A stretch of DNA of 64,000 nt from Zobellia roscoffensis (GCF_015330165.1 NZ_JADDXT010000002.1:2879646-2943645); one strand, 5' to 3'. Positions 53,828 to 63,479 are shown, numbered from the stretch's first letter. Notes: generated by a model from the sequence alone, not told the origin. Program-made: numbers and translations.

Positions 53828-54649
53828 CTATCGCATTACGTGATGATCAATAATATCTTGATAACCGTACTGTAAATTTTTAGGTAATTTATTGTCTTTA
53901 GGAAGTACAGCAAGATAGCGCTCTTCATTTGTTGTAAATACCCGTTTGTAGATAGGTGTGAACTCGCCAATGCGATCAACTACTTCTTTTATAAAATCTT
54001 CGTGATGTACAAGGTCTTTACTGCCTAAATGGAAAATTCCAGTTTTATTTCTATTGATGAGGTAATGAATTTGTTGAGTTAGCTTATCATCATTGGTAAC
54101 GTTCAAAACTAGATTCGGAAAAACTTCAACAGGTTCATTGTCCCAGATGTATTTTTTTATATCCTTTATTCGTGGAGAGCTATTACCAAAAACCATAGGC
54201 ACGCGTAGTATACCCATTTTCTTTTGGGGCAACCTTAGCAACATGTTCTCTATTTTTATCTTGAACCTTCCATACACACTTTCGGAAAGGGTTTTGTCAT
54301 GCTCGTAAGATGGGTATTTTCTATAGGCGTCAAAAACATTGGCCGAAGAAATAAAGTATAAACGACAATCATTAGCCTTTAGATATTCTACAATATGTTG
54401 GTGTGCTGTAATTTGAGCGGCAAAATTGCCTCGAACTGCAGAGATAATAATTTGCGGCTTTAGATTTTCGAGGATGCTATATATGTCATCCTCTTCCATA
54501 TCATACTTTAAGAATTGCTGATTTTTATCAAACGACCTTCTTGCAGAATTATAGGTGCCAAACGTATTAAAATAAGGGTATAGTTCCTTATAAATAGCGT
54601 TACCTAAAAAGCCGCTTCCGCCAAGTATTAAAATTTTTTTTATCTCCAA
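53828..54649 (-). CDS. SDR-family NAD(P)-dependent sugar reductase, RmlD-like
   Basis: A 273-residue short-chain dehydrogenase of the extended, RmlD-like type. The nucleotide-binding motif is ILGGSGFLGNAIY (residues 7-19). The active-site pattern is present: Ser in SSANVF, Tyr-xxx-Lys as YGRFKIK. It resembles dTDP-4-dehydrorhamnose reductases but is not next to other rml genes; here it follows glsA after three bases in the gcvT operon. The substrate is unknown. Confidence 0.82.
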   Translation of the reverse strand: MEIKKILILGGSGFLGNAIYKELYPYFNTFGTYNSARRSFDKNQQFLKYDMEEDDIYSILENLKPQIIISAVRGNFAAQITAHQHIVEYLKANDCRLYFISSANVFDAYRKYPSYEHDKTLSESVYGRFKIKIENMLLRLPQKKMGILRVPMVFGNSSPRIKDIKKYIWDNEPVEVFPNLVLNVTNDDKLTQQIHYLINRNKTGIFHLGSKDLVHHEDFIKEVVDRIGEFTPIYKRVFTTNEERYLAVLPKDNKLPKNLQYGYQDIIDHHVMR

Positions 54650-54652
54650 TCC

Positions 54653-55567
54653 TTAAAAAATTGAGTGTCCTGTTTTGGTAGTTAGTTCTTCGAGGGCGGC
54701 CATACCTAATTTAGAATTTCCTTTGGCATTCAAACCAGGGGACCAAGTAGCAACACAATACGTGTTGGGAAGTAAAGCTACGATACCACCGCCTACACCA
54801 CTTTTACCGGGTAACCCTACTTCAAAAGCGAACTCACCTGCTTCATCGTAAAAGCCACACGTTAACATTAACGCATTTATACGCTTTACCTGATTTGTGG
54901 TAAGGTATATTTTTCCTCTTTGGCATTTACCATGGTTCATGAAGATATAAAATGCACTGGTGAGCTGTTGGCAGTTCATCTCTAATGAGCATTGATAGAA
55001 ATAAAAGTCAAGAACAGATTCAACATCGTTATGTAGATTTCCGTAGGATTTCAATAAACTTGCTGCTGCGTAATTTTTATACCCCGTTCTTTTTTCCGAC
55101 AATGCAACCTTTTCATTATAACGAATGGAAGAATCATTTGTTAGCTCTTGTATAAAACTTAGAAATTCTTCTTTAGGTTTTTTTAATCTAGATACCAGTA
55201 TATCTGCAATAACTATGGCCCCTGCATTTATAAAAGGGTTTCTGGGAATGCCATTTTCTTGTTCTAAAAGCGATAAGTGATTAAACGGGTCACCAGAAGG
55301 CTCAACATCTACTCTTTTCCACAATTCATCGCCTACTAAACCAAAAGAAAAGGCAAGTGTAAGTACTTTAGAAATACTTTGAATAGAGAAACCCTCCAAC
55401 GCCTCTCCAGAACTATAACTCTTCTTGTTAGCATCAAGAATATAAATACCGAATTTCTGAGAACTTACATTAGCTAGTTCTGGTATATAAGAAGCTACGA
55501 TGCCTCTGTTGGTTGCTTCTTTAGAATGAGTTACAATTGTATCTATTATGGATTGATAATCTATCAT
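54653..55567 (-). CDS. glsA: Glutaminase
   Basis: A 304-residue serine-dependent glutaminase of the beta-lactamase-like GlsA family, which converts L-glutamine to glutamate and ammonia. The SxxK motif is in GFSIQSISKVLTLAF (about residues 60-74). Conserved blocks PRNPFINAGAIVIAD, YNEKVALSEKRTGYKN and PGKSGVGGGIVALLP follow. Its start overlaps the gcvT stop by four bases, so it is in one operon with gcvT and the sugar reductase. Confidence 0.97.
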   Translation of the reverse strand: MIDYQSIIDTIVTHSKEATNRGIVASYIPELANVSSQKFGIYILDANKKSYSSGEALEGFSIQSISKVLTLAFSFGLVGDELWKRVDVEPSGDPFNHLSLLEQENGIPRNPFINAGAIVIADILVSRLKKPKEEFLSFIQELTNDSSIRYNEKVALSEKRTGYKNYAAASLLKSYGNLHNDVESVLDFYFYQCSLEMNCQQLTSAFYIFMNHGKCQRGKIYLTTNQVKRINALMLTCGFYDEAGEFAFEVGLPGKSGVGGGIVALLPNTYCVATWSPGLNAKGNSKLGMAALEELTTKTGHSIF

Positions 55568-56649
55568 GCCTTGTAAAACGGGGGCTTAACAACAGTTGCA
55601 GGTATCGCTTTTTTGCGTACTTGAATGTTTATTTTAGAGCCAGATTCAGCGAAAACTTGTGGCACATAGCCTAAACCAATTCCTTTTCCTAAAGATGGAG
55701 ACATAGTACCCGAAGTAACAACCCCTATTTTATTTCCTTGTCCGTCTACAATATCATACCCTTGTCTAGGTATACCTCTTTCATCTAGTTCAAAACCTAT
55801 AAGTTTACGTTCTGGAGTGTGCGCTTTTATCTTGGCTAACTCTTCGCTGTTAACGAATTTCTTGGTGAATTTGGTAATCCAACCTAAACCCGCCTCAAAA
55901 GGAGAAGTACTATCATCTATATCGTTTCCGTAAAGACAATACCCCATTTCAAGGCGTAGTGTGTCTCTAGCGGCAAGACCAATAGGTTTTATACCGTAAT
56001 CCGCACCAGCTTCAAAAACCTTGTCCCAAACTTGTAACACTTCAGTGTTTTTGCAATAGATTTCAAATCCACCAGAACCGGTATATCCAGTTGCCGATAT
56101 GATAACATTTTCAATACCTGCAAAATCTGCAACAACAAAATTGTAGAATTTAATACTTGCTAAATCTACCGACGTCAACGATTGCATAGCTTCAATAGCT
56201 TTCGGGCCTTGAATGGCCAAAAGAGAGAATGCGTCTGAAATATTGCGCATAGAAGCACCTATTTCCTCATTGTACTTTGAAATATGATTCCAGTCCTTAT
56301 CAATGTTTGATGCGTTAACTACCAAAAGATAAGTTTCTTCCTTCACGCGATATATGATAAGGTCATCCACAATTCCATCTGTCTCATTGGGTAGGCAACT
56401 GTACTGAGCCTTGCCAATAGTAAGTTTTGAAGCATCGTTAGAAGATACTTTTTGAATTAAATCTAAAGCATTTGGCCCTTCGATTAAAAACTCCCCCATA
56501 TGAGAAACATCAAAAACACCTACGCCTTTACGTACAGTCTCGTGTTCTACATTGACACCTTCATAAGAAACAGGCATATTATAGCCTGCAAAAGGTACTA
56601 TCTTTGCACCTAAGGCTTCATGGGTCTGGGTTAACGCAGTATTTTTCAT
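55564..56649 (-). CDS. gcvT: Aminomethyltransferase (glycine cleavage T protein)
   Basis: A 361-residue folate-dependent enzyme of the glycine cleavage system, taking the aminomethyl group from lipoylated H protein and forming methylene-tetrahydrofolate and ammonia. Recognisable are VPFAGYNMPVSYEG, the GVFDVSHMGEF motif near residue 45-55, LLVVNASNIDKDWNH, the ATGYTGSGGFEIY loop and the C-terminal VTSGTMSPSLGKGIGLGYV. Length is as in E. coli (364). gcvH and gcvP are not in the window. A -7 box TAGCTTTG lies just upstream. Confidence 0.97.
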   Translation of the reverse strand: MKNTALTQTHEALGAKIVPFAGYNMPVSYEGVNVEHETVRKGVGVFDVSHMGEFLIEGPNALDLIQKVSSNDASKLTIGKAQYSCLPNETDGIVDDLIIYRVKEETYLLVVNASNIDKDWNHISKYNEEIGASMRNISDAFSLLAIQGPKAIEAMQSLTSVDLASIKFYNFVVADFAGIENVIISATGYTGSGGFEIYCKNTEVLQVWDKVFEAGADYGIKPIGLAARDTLRLEMGYCLYGNDIDDSTSPFEAGLGWITKFTKKFVNSEELAKIKAHTPERKLIGFELDERGIPRQGYDIVDGQGNKIGVVTSGTMSPSLGKGIGLGYVPQVFAESGSKINIQVRKKAIPATVVKPPFYKA

Positions 56650-56671
56650 TGCACTTCTATTTTTAGGATTA

Positions 56672-56679
56672 CAAAGCTA
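56672..56679 (-). promoter_or_regulatory. Probable -7 box of the gcvT operon
   Basis: TAGCTTTG on the minus strand, 23 bases before the gcvT ATG. The -33 region lacks TTTG, so this is a partial match. A glycine riboswitch was looked for and not seen; the upstream interval is only 128 bases. Confidence 0.4.
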
Positions 56680-56777
56680 TTGAAATATTTAACTATTGTA
56701 TAATTGCGGTTTGTTATGTTTTACCCAATCTTTGTAAATTACCTAATACTATAATCAACTTTCTAAAAATAAATACC

Positions 56778-58391
56778 ATGATAAGATTACTTTATTTCAT
56801 AGTAGCGTTGTTATTGGCACCTTTAACAATTATAGCGCAAGATCAACCATCCGATTTTCTTTCGGCAGATTTTCACAAAGGCAGAAGAGATGAAGTTAGA
56901 AAAATGATGCCGGCAAATAGTGTGGCCGTGATATTTGCAAATGCGGTTAGAAACCGAGCTAATGATGTGGACTATGTGTACCATCAAGACCCTAACTTTT
57001 ATTATCTGACCGGTTACAATGAGCCCAATGCAGTACTGCTTATTTTTTCTGAAGACCAGACCACAAAGGGGGTTGAAGGTAACGAGTTAATATATGTGCA
57101 AGAAAGAAACCCTAAGGCGGAGCAATGGAACGGAAAAAGATTAGGAATTGAAGGAGTAAAAAGTAAACTCGGTTTTAAGACAGCTTTTAACGGAAGTGCT
57201 TTTGAGGATATTCCAGTGAACTTTCAGGAATTTGACAAAGTATTGTTTTTTGATTTCGAAAACGATTATCGGGATTCAAGTGATGAAGCGGATTTGTATA
57301 ATTTGATTCAAACCTTTAAAACGAAAGTTGATTACCCTGCTGATTTTGATAGTTCTAAAGACAGGTTCTATTCTATGATTACATCTACGGATGTCGAGAA
57401 TAGCGCCAATGTGGCGCAAATTTTAGGGAGATACCTTAACAGGGATGAAAAACTTCAGGAAGATGAACTTATAAGTGGTTTTGTAAATGCCGAAGATGAT
57501 AAATTAAGAAGTGAAATAAAGGAGAAGGTAAGTCTAAAGCTAGATGCCAATAATTTAAACTCTTCCATGTTGAATGAAATTTTAGCTTCATTACGGGAAA
57601 CCAAATTGGCGGAAGAAATGGTCTTGTTAAAAAGGGCAATTGAAATTTCGGCAGTGGGCCAAGTTGAAGTAATGAAAGCCATGCACCCAAATATGTCAGA
57701 GACCGAGATTCAAGGAGTACACGAATATGTATATAAAAAGTACGGTGCAGAATATGAGGGTTATCCGTCCATAGTGGGAGGTGGTCATAACGGGTGTATT
57801 TTGCATTATATTGAAAACAACAAACCAGAAGTAGGGAATGATTTGGTGTTGATGGATTTAGGTGCGGAATACCACGGTTACACGGCGGATGTTACGAGAA
57901 CGATACCTGCTAATGGAAAATTTTCAAAGGAACAGAAACAGATATACGACATTGTTTACGATGCGCAGGAAGCCGGGATTAAGGCAAGTACCCTTGGAGC
58001 ACCGTTTCAGGCGCCAGGAGAAGCGGCCAGTAAAGTAGTTACCGCAGGTTTAATGAAATTAGGAATCATAACTAAAGAAGAAGATGCACGTATCTATTTT
58101 CCGCATGGAACTTCACATTATTTAGGATTAGATGTTCATGATAAGGGCACGTATCAACCATTTCAAGAGAATACGGTAATTACCGTTGAACCTGGAATTT
58201 ATATTCCAGAAGGCAGTGATTGCGATGAAAAGTGGTGGGGAATTGCCGTACGTATAGAAGATGATATTCTTATTACAAAAAATGGCCCCGTGAATCTTTC
58301 CGCTATGGCGCCTAGAAAGGCAGAAGAAATTGAAAAAGTAATGAAGCAACCGAGTCCGTTGGACAAGTTTGAACTTCCAACTTTAAACTAA
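56778..58391 (+). CDS. Secreted M24 family aminopeptidase P
   Basis: A 537-residue exported Xaa-Pro aminopeptidase. A signal peptide covers residues 1-20 (hydrophobic, ending TIIAQ). The N-terminal domain has the AMP_N segment VYHQDPNFYYLTGYNEPNAVL. The pita-bread metallopeptidase domain starts near 270, with metal ligands Asp360 and Asp371 in LGAEYHGYTADVTR, His in HGTSHYLG, Glu in VEPGIYIP and Glu in VRIEDDIL. An insert of about 60 residues between the domains is longer than in E. coli PepP. It is a single gene between the divergent gcvT operon and a terminator. Confidence 0.93.
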   Translation: MIRLLYFIVALLLAPLTIIAQDQPSDFLSADFHKGRRDEVRKMMPANSVAVIFANAVRNRANDVDYVYHQDPNFYYLTGYNEPNAVLLIFSEDQTTKGVEGNELIYVQERNPKAEQWNGKRLGIEGVKSKLGFKTAFNGSAFEDIPVNFQEFDKVLFFDFENDYRDSSDEADLYNLIQTFKTKVDYPADFDSSKDRFYSMITSTDVENSANVAQILGRYLNRDEKLQEDELISGFVNAEDDKLRSEIKEKVSLKLDANNLNSSMLNEILASLRETKLAEEMVLLKRAIEISAVGQVEVMKAMHPNMSETEIQGVHEYVYKKYGAEYEGYPSIVGGGHNGCILHYIENNKPEVGNDLVLMDLGAEYHGYTADVTRTIPANGKFSKEQKQIYDIVYDAQEAGIKASTLGAPFQAPGEAASKVVTAGLMKLGIITKEEDARIYFPHGTSHYLGLDVHDKGTYQPFQENTVITVEPGIYIPEGSDCDEKWWGIAVRIEDDILITKNGPVNLSAMAPRKAEEIEKVMKQPSPLDKFELPTLN

Positions 58392-58394
58392 TAA

Positions 58395-58430
58395 AAAAAG
58401 CCCCTAAAGAAACTTCTTTAGGGGCTTTTT
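58395..58430. terminator. Bidirectional terminator between M24 peptidase and thrC
   Basis: A perfect 16-bp inverted repeat (AAAAAGCCCCTAAAGA and its complement, four-base loop) between converging genes, with A and T runs on the two sides. Confidence 0.92.
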
Positions 58431-58435
58431 AAATC

Positions 58436-59731
58436 TTATCTGTTCAACAGATATTGTTTTAGTTCTTCGTATTTTTTTATTGATATGGATTTCTTCTCTT
58501 TATCCATCACTTTCTTAATCTGCCCAGGGATAGTAACCGTTTGTCCAATAGTTTCTTCTACAACGTCCAAGAATTTTACAGGATGCGCGGTTTCTAAGAA
58601 AATACCATAAACATCAGGATGCGACTCTTGATACTTTTTGAGACCTAAATAGCCTACGGCACCATGCGGGTCCGCAACATATCCGCTTTCACCGTATATT
58701 TTCTTCATGGTCTCTTTAGTCTCGGCATCTGAAAAGGAATACGAAGAAAGGTTTTCTTTTAGTGCCTCAAAATTGTCTTGGTATAAATGTCTAATGCGAA
58801 TAAAGTTACTTGGGTCACCTACATCCATAGCATTTGATATTGTTGCAGTAGATGGTTTTGGCTTGTACTCCTCAGTCTTCATGAACTCGGGTACGGTATC
58901 GTTTACGTTGGTAGAAGCTATAAAATGCTTTACAGGCATACCTAGACGTTGCGCAACCATTCCGGCACAAACGTTTCCGAAGTTTCCGCTTGGTATAGAA
59001 AAGACAATTTCCTTTCCTTGTGATTTCGCTTGTTTATAAGCAAAAAGGAAGTAGAATAATTGTGGCAGCCAACGTGCCACATTAATAGAGTTTGCAGAGG
59101 TCAATTGCATCTTTTCTAGAAGCGTTTCATCTAAAAATGCGGTCTTTACCATTTTCTGACAATCATCAAAAGTACCATCAACTCTAAGAGCGGTTATATT
59201 TTGCCCTAATGTGGTCAATTGTCGTTCTTGAATGTCACTAACTTTTCCGTCAGGATATAAAATAACAACACGTACTCCTTCCACACCTAAAAAGCCATTG
59301 GCAACGGCACCTCCGGTATCACCAGAAGTAGCTACTAGCACGGTCACATCTTGCTTTTCTCCTTCAGAGAAGTAACCCAGACAGTTGGCCATAAAACGGG
59401 CACCTACATCTTTAAAAGCCATAGTTGGCCCATGAAAAAGTTCTAAGGTAGAAACGTTTTCTTCGATTTCTACAACAGGAAAATCAAAGTCAAGTACTTT
59501 GGCAATGATTTCTCGAAGCCTTTCATTTGGTATTTCCTTGGATACAAATTGATGAATTGCATTAAAGGCAATCTCATGATCCGTTAAATCTTCAATTTGT
59601 TCAAAGAAACGCTTTGGCAAAGGCTCTATTTTCTCAGGAAAATAAAGCCCTTTATCAGGTGCAATTCCTTTTATTACGGCATCCTTAAATGAAACTTCAG
59701 GAGCTTTTTTATTCAGACTGTAAAAATTCAT
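58436..59731 (-). CDS. thrC: Threonine synthase
   Basis: A 431-residue PLP enzyme converting O-phosphohomoserine to threonine. The PLP lysine lies in FHGPTMAFKDVGARF (about residues 105-119), VATSGDTGGAV binds the phosphate, and IPSGNFGNVCAG is a family block. This is the E. coli-type long threonine synthase (428). It is the last gene of the thrABC operon, two bases after thrB. Confidence 0.97.
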   Translation of the reverse strand: MNFYSLNKKAPEVSFKDAVIKGIAPDKGLYFPEKIEPLPKRFFEQIEDLTDHEIAFNAIHQFVSKEIPNERLREIIAKVLDFDFPVVEIEENVSTLELFHGPTMAFKDVGARFMANCLGYFSEGEKQDVTVLVATSGDTGGAVANGFLGVEGVRVVILYPDGKVSDIQERQLTTLGQNITALRVDGTFDDCQKMVKTAFLDETLLEKMQLTSANSINVARWLPQLFYFLFAYKQAKSQGKEIVFSIPSGNFGNVCAGMVAQRLGMPVKHFIASTNVNDTVPEFMKTEEYKPKPSTATISNAMDVGDPSNFIRIRHLYQDNFEALKENLSSYSFSDAETKETMKKIYGESGYVADPHGAVGYLGLKKYQESHPDVYGIFLETAHPVKFLDVVEETIGQTVTIPGQIKKVMDKEKKSISIKKYEELKQYLLNR

Positions 59732-59733
59732 TA

Positions 59734-60654
59734 CTATATGGTCTTAATTCCTTGACTATTAATTTTAGAAACATGAACATCATAATCTATTCCAATGTTC
59801 TTGTACACTTCTTTCATTGCCTGAGCAACTTTATTTGCGGTATCTATGCCTTTGCTGAATGCAAAAATAGAGGGACCCGACCCTGAAATGCCGCTACCTA
59901 AAGCACCGGCCTTTAGCGCCTCACTTTTGACTTGGTCAAAACCAGGTATAAGAATCGAACGGATGGGTTCAACAATATGGTCTTCTAAAGAGCGTCCGAT
60001 GAGGTCGTAATCTTCGGTATATAGTCCGGCTATGAGTCCGCCTACATTACCCCATTGTTTGATGCCGTCCGCCAAAGTAATATTGGTTTTTAGTATTTTT
60101 CTCGAATCCGACGTCTTAACTTCTATCTGCGGATGGATTACCGTTGCATACAGATTACTAGGTGTATGAATGGGGACAATATCCAATGGGCTGTAACTGC
60201 GTACCAACGTAAAACCGCCAAATAGGGCAGGAGCTACATTATCGGCATGGGCTACACCACTCGCCAATCGTTCACCTTCCATAGAAAATTGAACGAGTTC
60301 AAGCGTTGAAAAAGGCTTCCCTAGCAGTTCGTTCATGGCCCAAACGGCACCTGTGGAACTGGCTGCACTGCTTCCAATACCGCTGCCGGCTTTTATTTTT
60401 TTATAGATTTCTATTTCAAACCCACCTTCGTAATCACTTTTTTCCAATAATGCCAAACCTGCTACGCCTGCAACGTTTTGAAGCGTTTCCATAGGTAAAT
60501 CTTGACCTTCAAGTTTGGTGATTCGTATGCCTTTTTCTTGGGTTTTACGAATAACCATTGTGTCGCCTACGTTATCAAGAGCGACACCTAAAACATCAAA
60601 TCCACATGAAACATTGGCTATTGTGGCTGGGCAAAAAACTTTGATTTCTTCCAT
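59734..60654 (-). CDS. thrB: Homoserine kinase
   Basis: A 306-residue GHMP kinase phosphorylating homoserine to O-phosphohomoserine. The ATP-binding motif GSGIGSSAASSTGAV is at about 91-105, and GSGISGSGPSIFAF lies near 255. Length equals the E. coli enzyme (310). It lies two bases from both thrA and thrC. Confidence 0.97.
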   Translation of the reverse strand: MEEIKVFCPATIANVSCGFDVLGVALDNVGDTMVIRKTQEKGIRITKLEGQDLPMETLQNVAGVAGLALLEKSDYEGGFEIEIYKKIKAGSGIGSSAASSTGAVWAMNELLGKPFSTLELVQFSMEGERLASGVAHADNVAPALFGGFTLVRSYSPLDIVPIHTPSNLYATVIHPQIEVKTSDSRKILKTNITLADGIKQWGNVGGLIAGLYTEDYDLIGRSLEDHIVEPIRSILIPGFDQVKSEALKAGALGSGISGSGPSIFAFSKGIDTANKVAQAMKEVYKNIGIDYDVHVSKINSQGIKTI

Positions 60655-60656
60655 GA

Positions 60657-63101
60657 CTAGAAATTTCCAATTCTGATGATATCGGCAAAAATACCGGATG
60701 CCGTAACATCGGCACCGGCACCGGCACCCTTAATAATCATCGGTTGGTTCGGGTAGCGCTCCGTGTAAAATAAAACGATATTGTCACTTCCTTCCAAGTT
60801 ATAGAAATCGTGTCCTTTTGGTATAGCCTGTAGTCCTACACTAGCTTTTCCGTCTTCGAACTGAGCCACATATTTTAGCTTGCTATCCGCATCGTGAGCT
60901 TCTTTGTACATGGCTTGAAAATCATCCTCATACTTTATCAACGAAGCAAAAAAGTCATCGTTGTTATCAGTATCAAGGCTTTCTTGTGGCAAGAACGATT
61001 TATTTTCGATATCGGTAATTTCTAATTGATTCCCACTCTCTCTAGCAAGAATTAATATTTTCCGCATAACATCAACACCGCTCAAATCTATTTTTGGGTC
61101 GGGTTCCGTGTAACCTTCTTCCTGTGCTTGTTTTACAATATCATGAAAAGTAGTTTTATCATTAAAATTGTTGAATACAAAGTTCAGACTTCCAGAAAGT
61201 ACCGCTTGAATTTTTAGGATTTTATCACCAGAAGCAATCAAATGCTTTAAGGTATCAATAATTGGTAATCCTGCACCCACGTTGGTTTCGAACAAAAACG
61301 GAGCGTTGTAGGTCCTCGCCAACGATTTTAATTCCTGATAATTCTCAAAAGCCGATGAGCACGCAATTTTATTACAAGTAACCACCGAAATGCTATTGCC
61401 TAAATAGGTGTTGTATGTTTGAGAAACCTCTGCGCTTGCGGTATTATCAACAAAAATACTATTGCGGTAATTCAACTCATTTACCTTTTTCATGAAGGCT
61501 GCTTTATCCGCTTTTTCACCAGCGGCTAATTCGGCCTCCCAATCTTTAAGTGGAATTCCGGTTTCATTGAATACCATCGTACGGGAATTGGACATTCCAA
61601 CCACCCGTATATTCAGCTTAAGATTTTCTTTTAAGAATTTCTTCTGTTGGTACACCTGCTTCAAAAATTTGGATCCCACGTTACCAACACCCATTACAAA
61701 TAGGTTCAGTTGTTTTATGTTTTCCTCAAAGAACTCTTCATGCAATGCATTTAGGGCCTTCTTGACATCTTCTTTTTTGATGACAGCCGAAATATTTCGC
61801 TCAGAAGCTCCCTGTGCAATTACACGTAAATTGACGTTGTTTTTACCTAAAGTACTGAACATTTTGCCGCTCAAACCTTGGTGACTTTTCATATTGTCCC
61901 CTACAAGAGCGATGATGGCTAAATCTTTCTCGGCTATTACCGGTTTAATTTTACCTCTTTCGATTTCATATTCAAAAGCGGTGTTGACCACTTCTGTAGC
62001 CCTATCAATATCATCTGCGGAAATACCTACGCAGATAGAGTGTTCGGAAGAAGCTTGGGTAATTAAAACTACACTAATATCGGCTTGGGAAAGTACTTCA
62101 AAAAACCGTTTTGAAGTTCCCGGTATACCTACCATTCCAGGGCCTTCCAAAGATAAAAGAGCTATATTTTCAACGTGACTTATACCACGTACGGTCTTGC
62201 CTTTTTCGTTTTTATTCTTCGTAATAAGGGTTCCCGAATTACCAGGCTCGAATGTGTTTTTTATAAGGATGGAGATACCTTTTGCCAAAACGGGTTGAAT
62301 CGTTGGTGGATATAAAACTTTAGCACCAAAGTGCGAAAGTTCCATTGCTTCTTCATATGATATATGTGGAATAGCCTTAGCCTGTCTTACTAGTTTAGGG
62401 TTGGCAGTATACATACCACTAACATCGGTCCAAATTTCTAAAAACTCTGCATTTACAGCTGCGGCAACAATTGCCGCGGTATAGTCGGAACCACCACGAC
62501 CTAAGGTAGTAGAGTTTCCATTTTCGGAAGAGGCGATAAAGCCACCCATAACCACAACTTCGTGATTGTCTTTGCTGAAAAATGTCTCGCAATTAGCGTT
62601 GGTCAAATCAAAATTGACCATGGCCTTTCCGTTAATATTGTTTGTCTTTATAAGTTCCCTACTATCAACATAACCAGCGTTTAGTCCGTCTTGGGCAAAA
62701 TATTCACTAATAATGTAGGAAGATAAAAGCTCCCCATAGCTCACGATTTTATCGGAAAGCTTGGGAGTGGTTTCTCCTATTAAAAATGCCCCTTCTACTA
62801 AGGTTTCTAAGGTATTCAGTTCACTTTTTACCTTGCTGAGTACTTTGCTCTGTGCGTTTACATTGATTAATTCTTTGGTCGTATCCAAATGTCTTTTCTC
62901 AATCTCCTGTAAAATGGATTTGTAGCCTTCACTTTGTTGAGCGGCCAAGTGTGCAGCATTTAACAGAAGGTCCGTAATGCCACCAAATGCAGATACGACT
63001 ACTATGGTCTTATCCGTATTGGCATTTGATACTATATTTTTTACTAATGCAATGTTAGAGGCGTTGGCAACAGAAGTGCCGCCGAATTTTAAAACTTTCA
63101 T
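60657..63101 (-). CDS. thrA: Bifunctional aspartokinase / homoserine dehydrogenase
   Basis: An 814-residue fusion enzyme catalysing the first and third steps from aspartate to threonine. The aspartokinase domain (1-about 295) starts VLKFGGTSVAN and has TTLGRGGSDYTAA. Two ACT-type regulatory domains follow (about 310-460), the usual site of threonine feedback inhibition. The homoserine dehydrogenase domain (about 465-814) begins LFVMGVGNVGSKF with the NAD(P) motif; catalytic residues lie in GAGLPIIDTLK and EGYTEPDPKIDLSG. First gene of thrABC, preceded by a leader peptide gene. Confidence 0.97.
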   Translation of the reverse strand: MKVLKFGGTSVANASNIALVKNIVSNANTDKTIVVVSAFGGITDLLLNAAHLAAQQSEGYKSILQEIEKRHLDTTKELINVNAQSKVLSKVKSELNTLETLVEGAFLIGETTPKLSDKIVSYGELLSSYIISEYFAQDGLNAGYVDSRELIKTNNINGKAMVNFDLTNANCETFFSKDNHEVVVMGGFIASSENGNSTTLGRGGSDYTAAIVAAAVNAEFLEIWTDVSGMYTANPKLVRQAKAIPHISYEEAMELSHFGAKVLYPPTIQPVLAKGISILIKNTFEPGNSGTLITKNKNEKGKTVRGISHVENIALLSLEGPGMVGIPGTSKRFFEVLSQADISVVLITQASSEHSICVGISADDIDRATEVVNTAFEYEIERGKIKPVIAEKDLAIIALVGDNMKSHQGLSGKMFSTLGKNNVNLRVIAQGASERNISAVIKKEDVKKALNALHEEFFEENIKQLNLFVMGVGNVGSKFLKQVYQQKKFLKENLKLNIRVVGMSNSRTMVFNETGIPLKDWEAELAAGEKADKAAFMKKVNELNYRNSIFVDNTASAEVSQTYNTYLGNSISVVTCNKIACSSAFENYQELKSLARTYNAPFLFETNVGAGLPIIDTLKHLIASGDKILKIQAVLSGSLNFVFNNFNDKTTFHDIVKQAQEEGYTEPDPKIDLSGVDVMRKILILARESGNQLEITDIENKSFLPQESLDTDNNDDFFASLIKYEDDFQAMYKEAHDADSKLKYVAQFEDGKASVGLQAIPKGHDFYNLEGSDNIVLFYTERYPNQPMIIKGAGAGADVTASGIFADIIRIGNF

Positions 63102-63172
63102 GTTAGATGAAATTAACTCTTAAAAATAGATTGGATGCGAAATAACGCGTTAACGAACTGATATGTTTTTGC

Positions 63173-63265
63173 CTACCCCAATGGGGTGATGGTGCCAAAT
63201 GTGTTGATTGAACCATTGGTCGTGAAGAAAAATTCAGTTGTTATGTTTGCGATATGCTTATACAT
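63173..63265 (-). CDS. thrL: Putative threonine/isoleucine-rich leader peptide of the thr operon
   Basis: A 30-codon reading frame between the thr promoter and thrA. Its ATG is at 63265-63263 and its TAG stop at 63175-63173. Of 30 residues, seven are Thr (positions 9, 10, 15, 16, 22, 25, 27) and four are Ile (5, 8, 20, 26), the amino acids that control thr operons in enterobacteria; ITTEF and TFGTITPLG are two parts. It begins about 11 bases after the predicted start of transcription and ends 71 bases before thrA. The stop codon lies inside a small GC hairpin. The ordinary base composition and short length make chance possible, but the combination with the promoter is persuasive. Confidence 0.55.
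   Translation of the reverse strand: MYKHIANITTEFFFTTNGSINTFGTITPLG
63175..63219 (-). promoter_or_regulatory. Mutually exclusive RNA pairings in the thr leader
   Basis: In the mRNA, ACCCC-AUU-GGGGU (63187-63175) forms a 5-bp hairpin. The upstream CCAAUGG (63219-63213), just after Thr codons 15 and 16, can pair with its CCAUUGG core (63184-63178) instead. Such an either/or pairing is the logic of an attenuator. No U run follows the hairpin, so the downstream effect may be on translation rather than termination. Confidence 0.4.
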
Positions 63266-63282
63266 AGTAAGAATGAAAGCAT

Positions 63283-63313
63283 CAAATGTAGTACTTTTGG
63301 ATTCTTAATCAAA
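63283..63313 (-). promoter_or_regulatory. Promoter of the thr operon
   Basis: On the minus strand TTTG (63313-63310), a 19-base spacer and TACATTTG (63290-63283) match the Bacteroidota consensus exactly. Transcription should start near 63276, leaving an mRNA leader of about 175 bases before thrA. Confidence 0.82.
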
Positions 63314-63479
63314 TTTTTGTTGTTAGTTATTGAGCTAGAATGTTAATTACTTACATTATTAAAATTTTTGTGAGATTTTCACAATGATTTTAGGGTTTAG
63401 CAGCTGTCTTATTTATGCAGAACTAATAATTGGCAACTAGGTACGTACTTAATAACCAGATAACTCTATACTATTCTAC

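Noticed and set aside
56650..56777. Glycine riboswitch upstream of gcvT
   Set aside because: The interval is only 128 bases shared with a divergent gene, and the conserved riboswitch core was not found.
63102..63172. Classical intrinsic terminator between thrL and thrA
   Set aside because: Palindromic TAACGCGTTA and a TATTTTTAAG stretch are present, but no GC-rich stem is directly followed by a T run, so I do not call a terminator.
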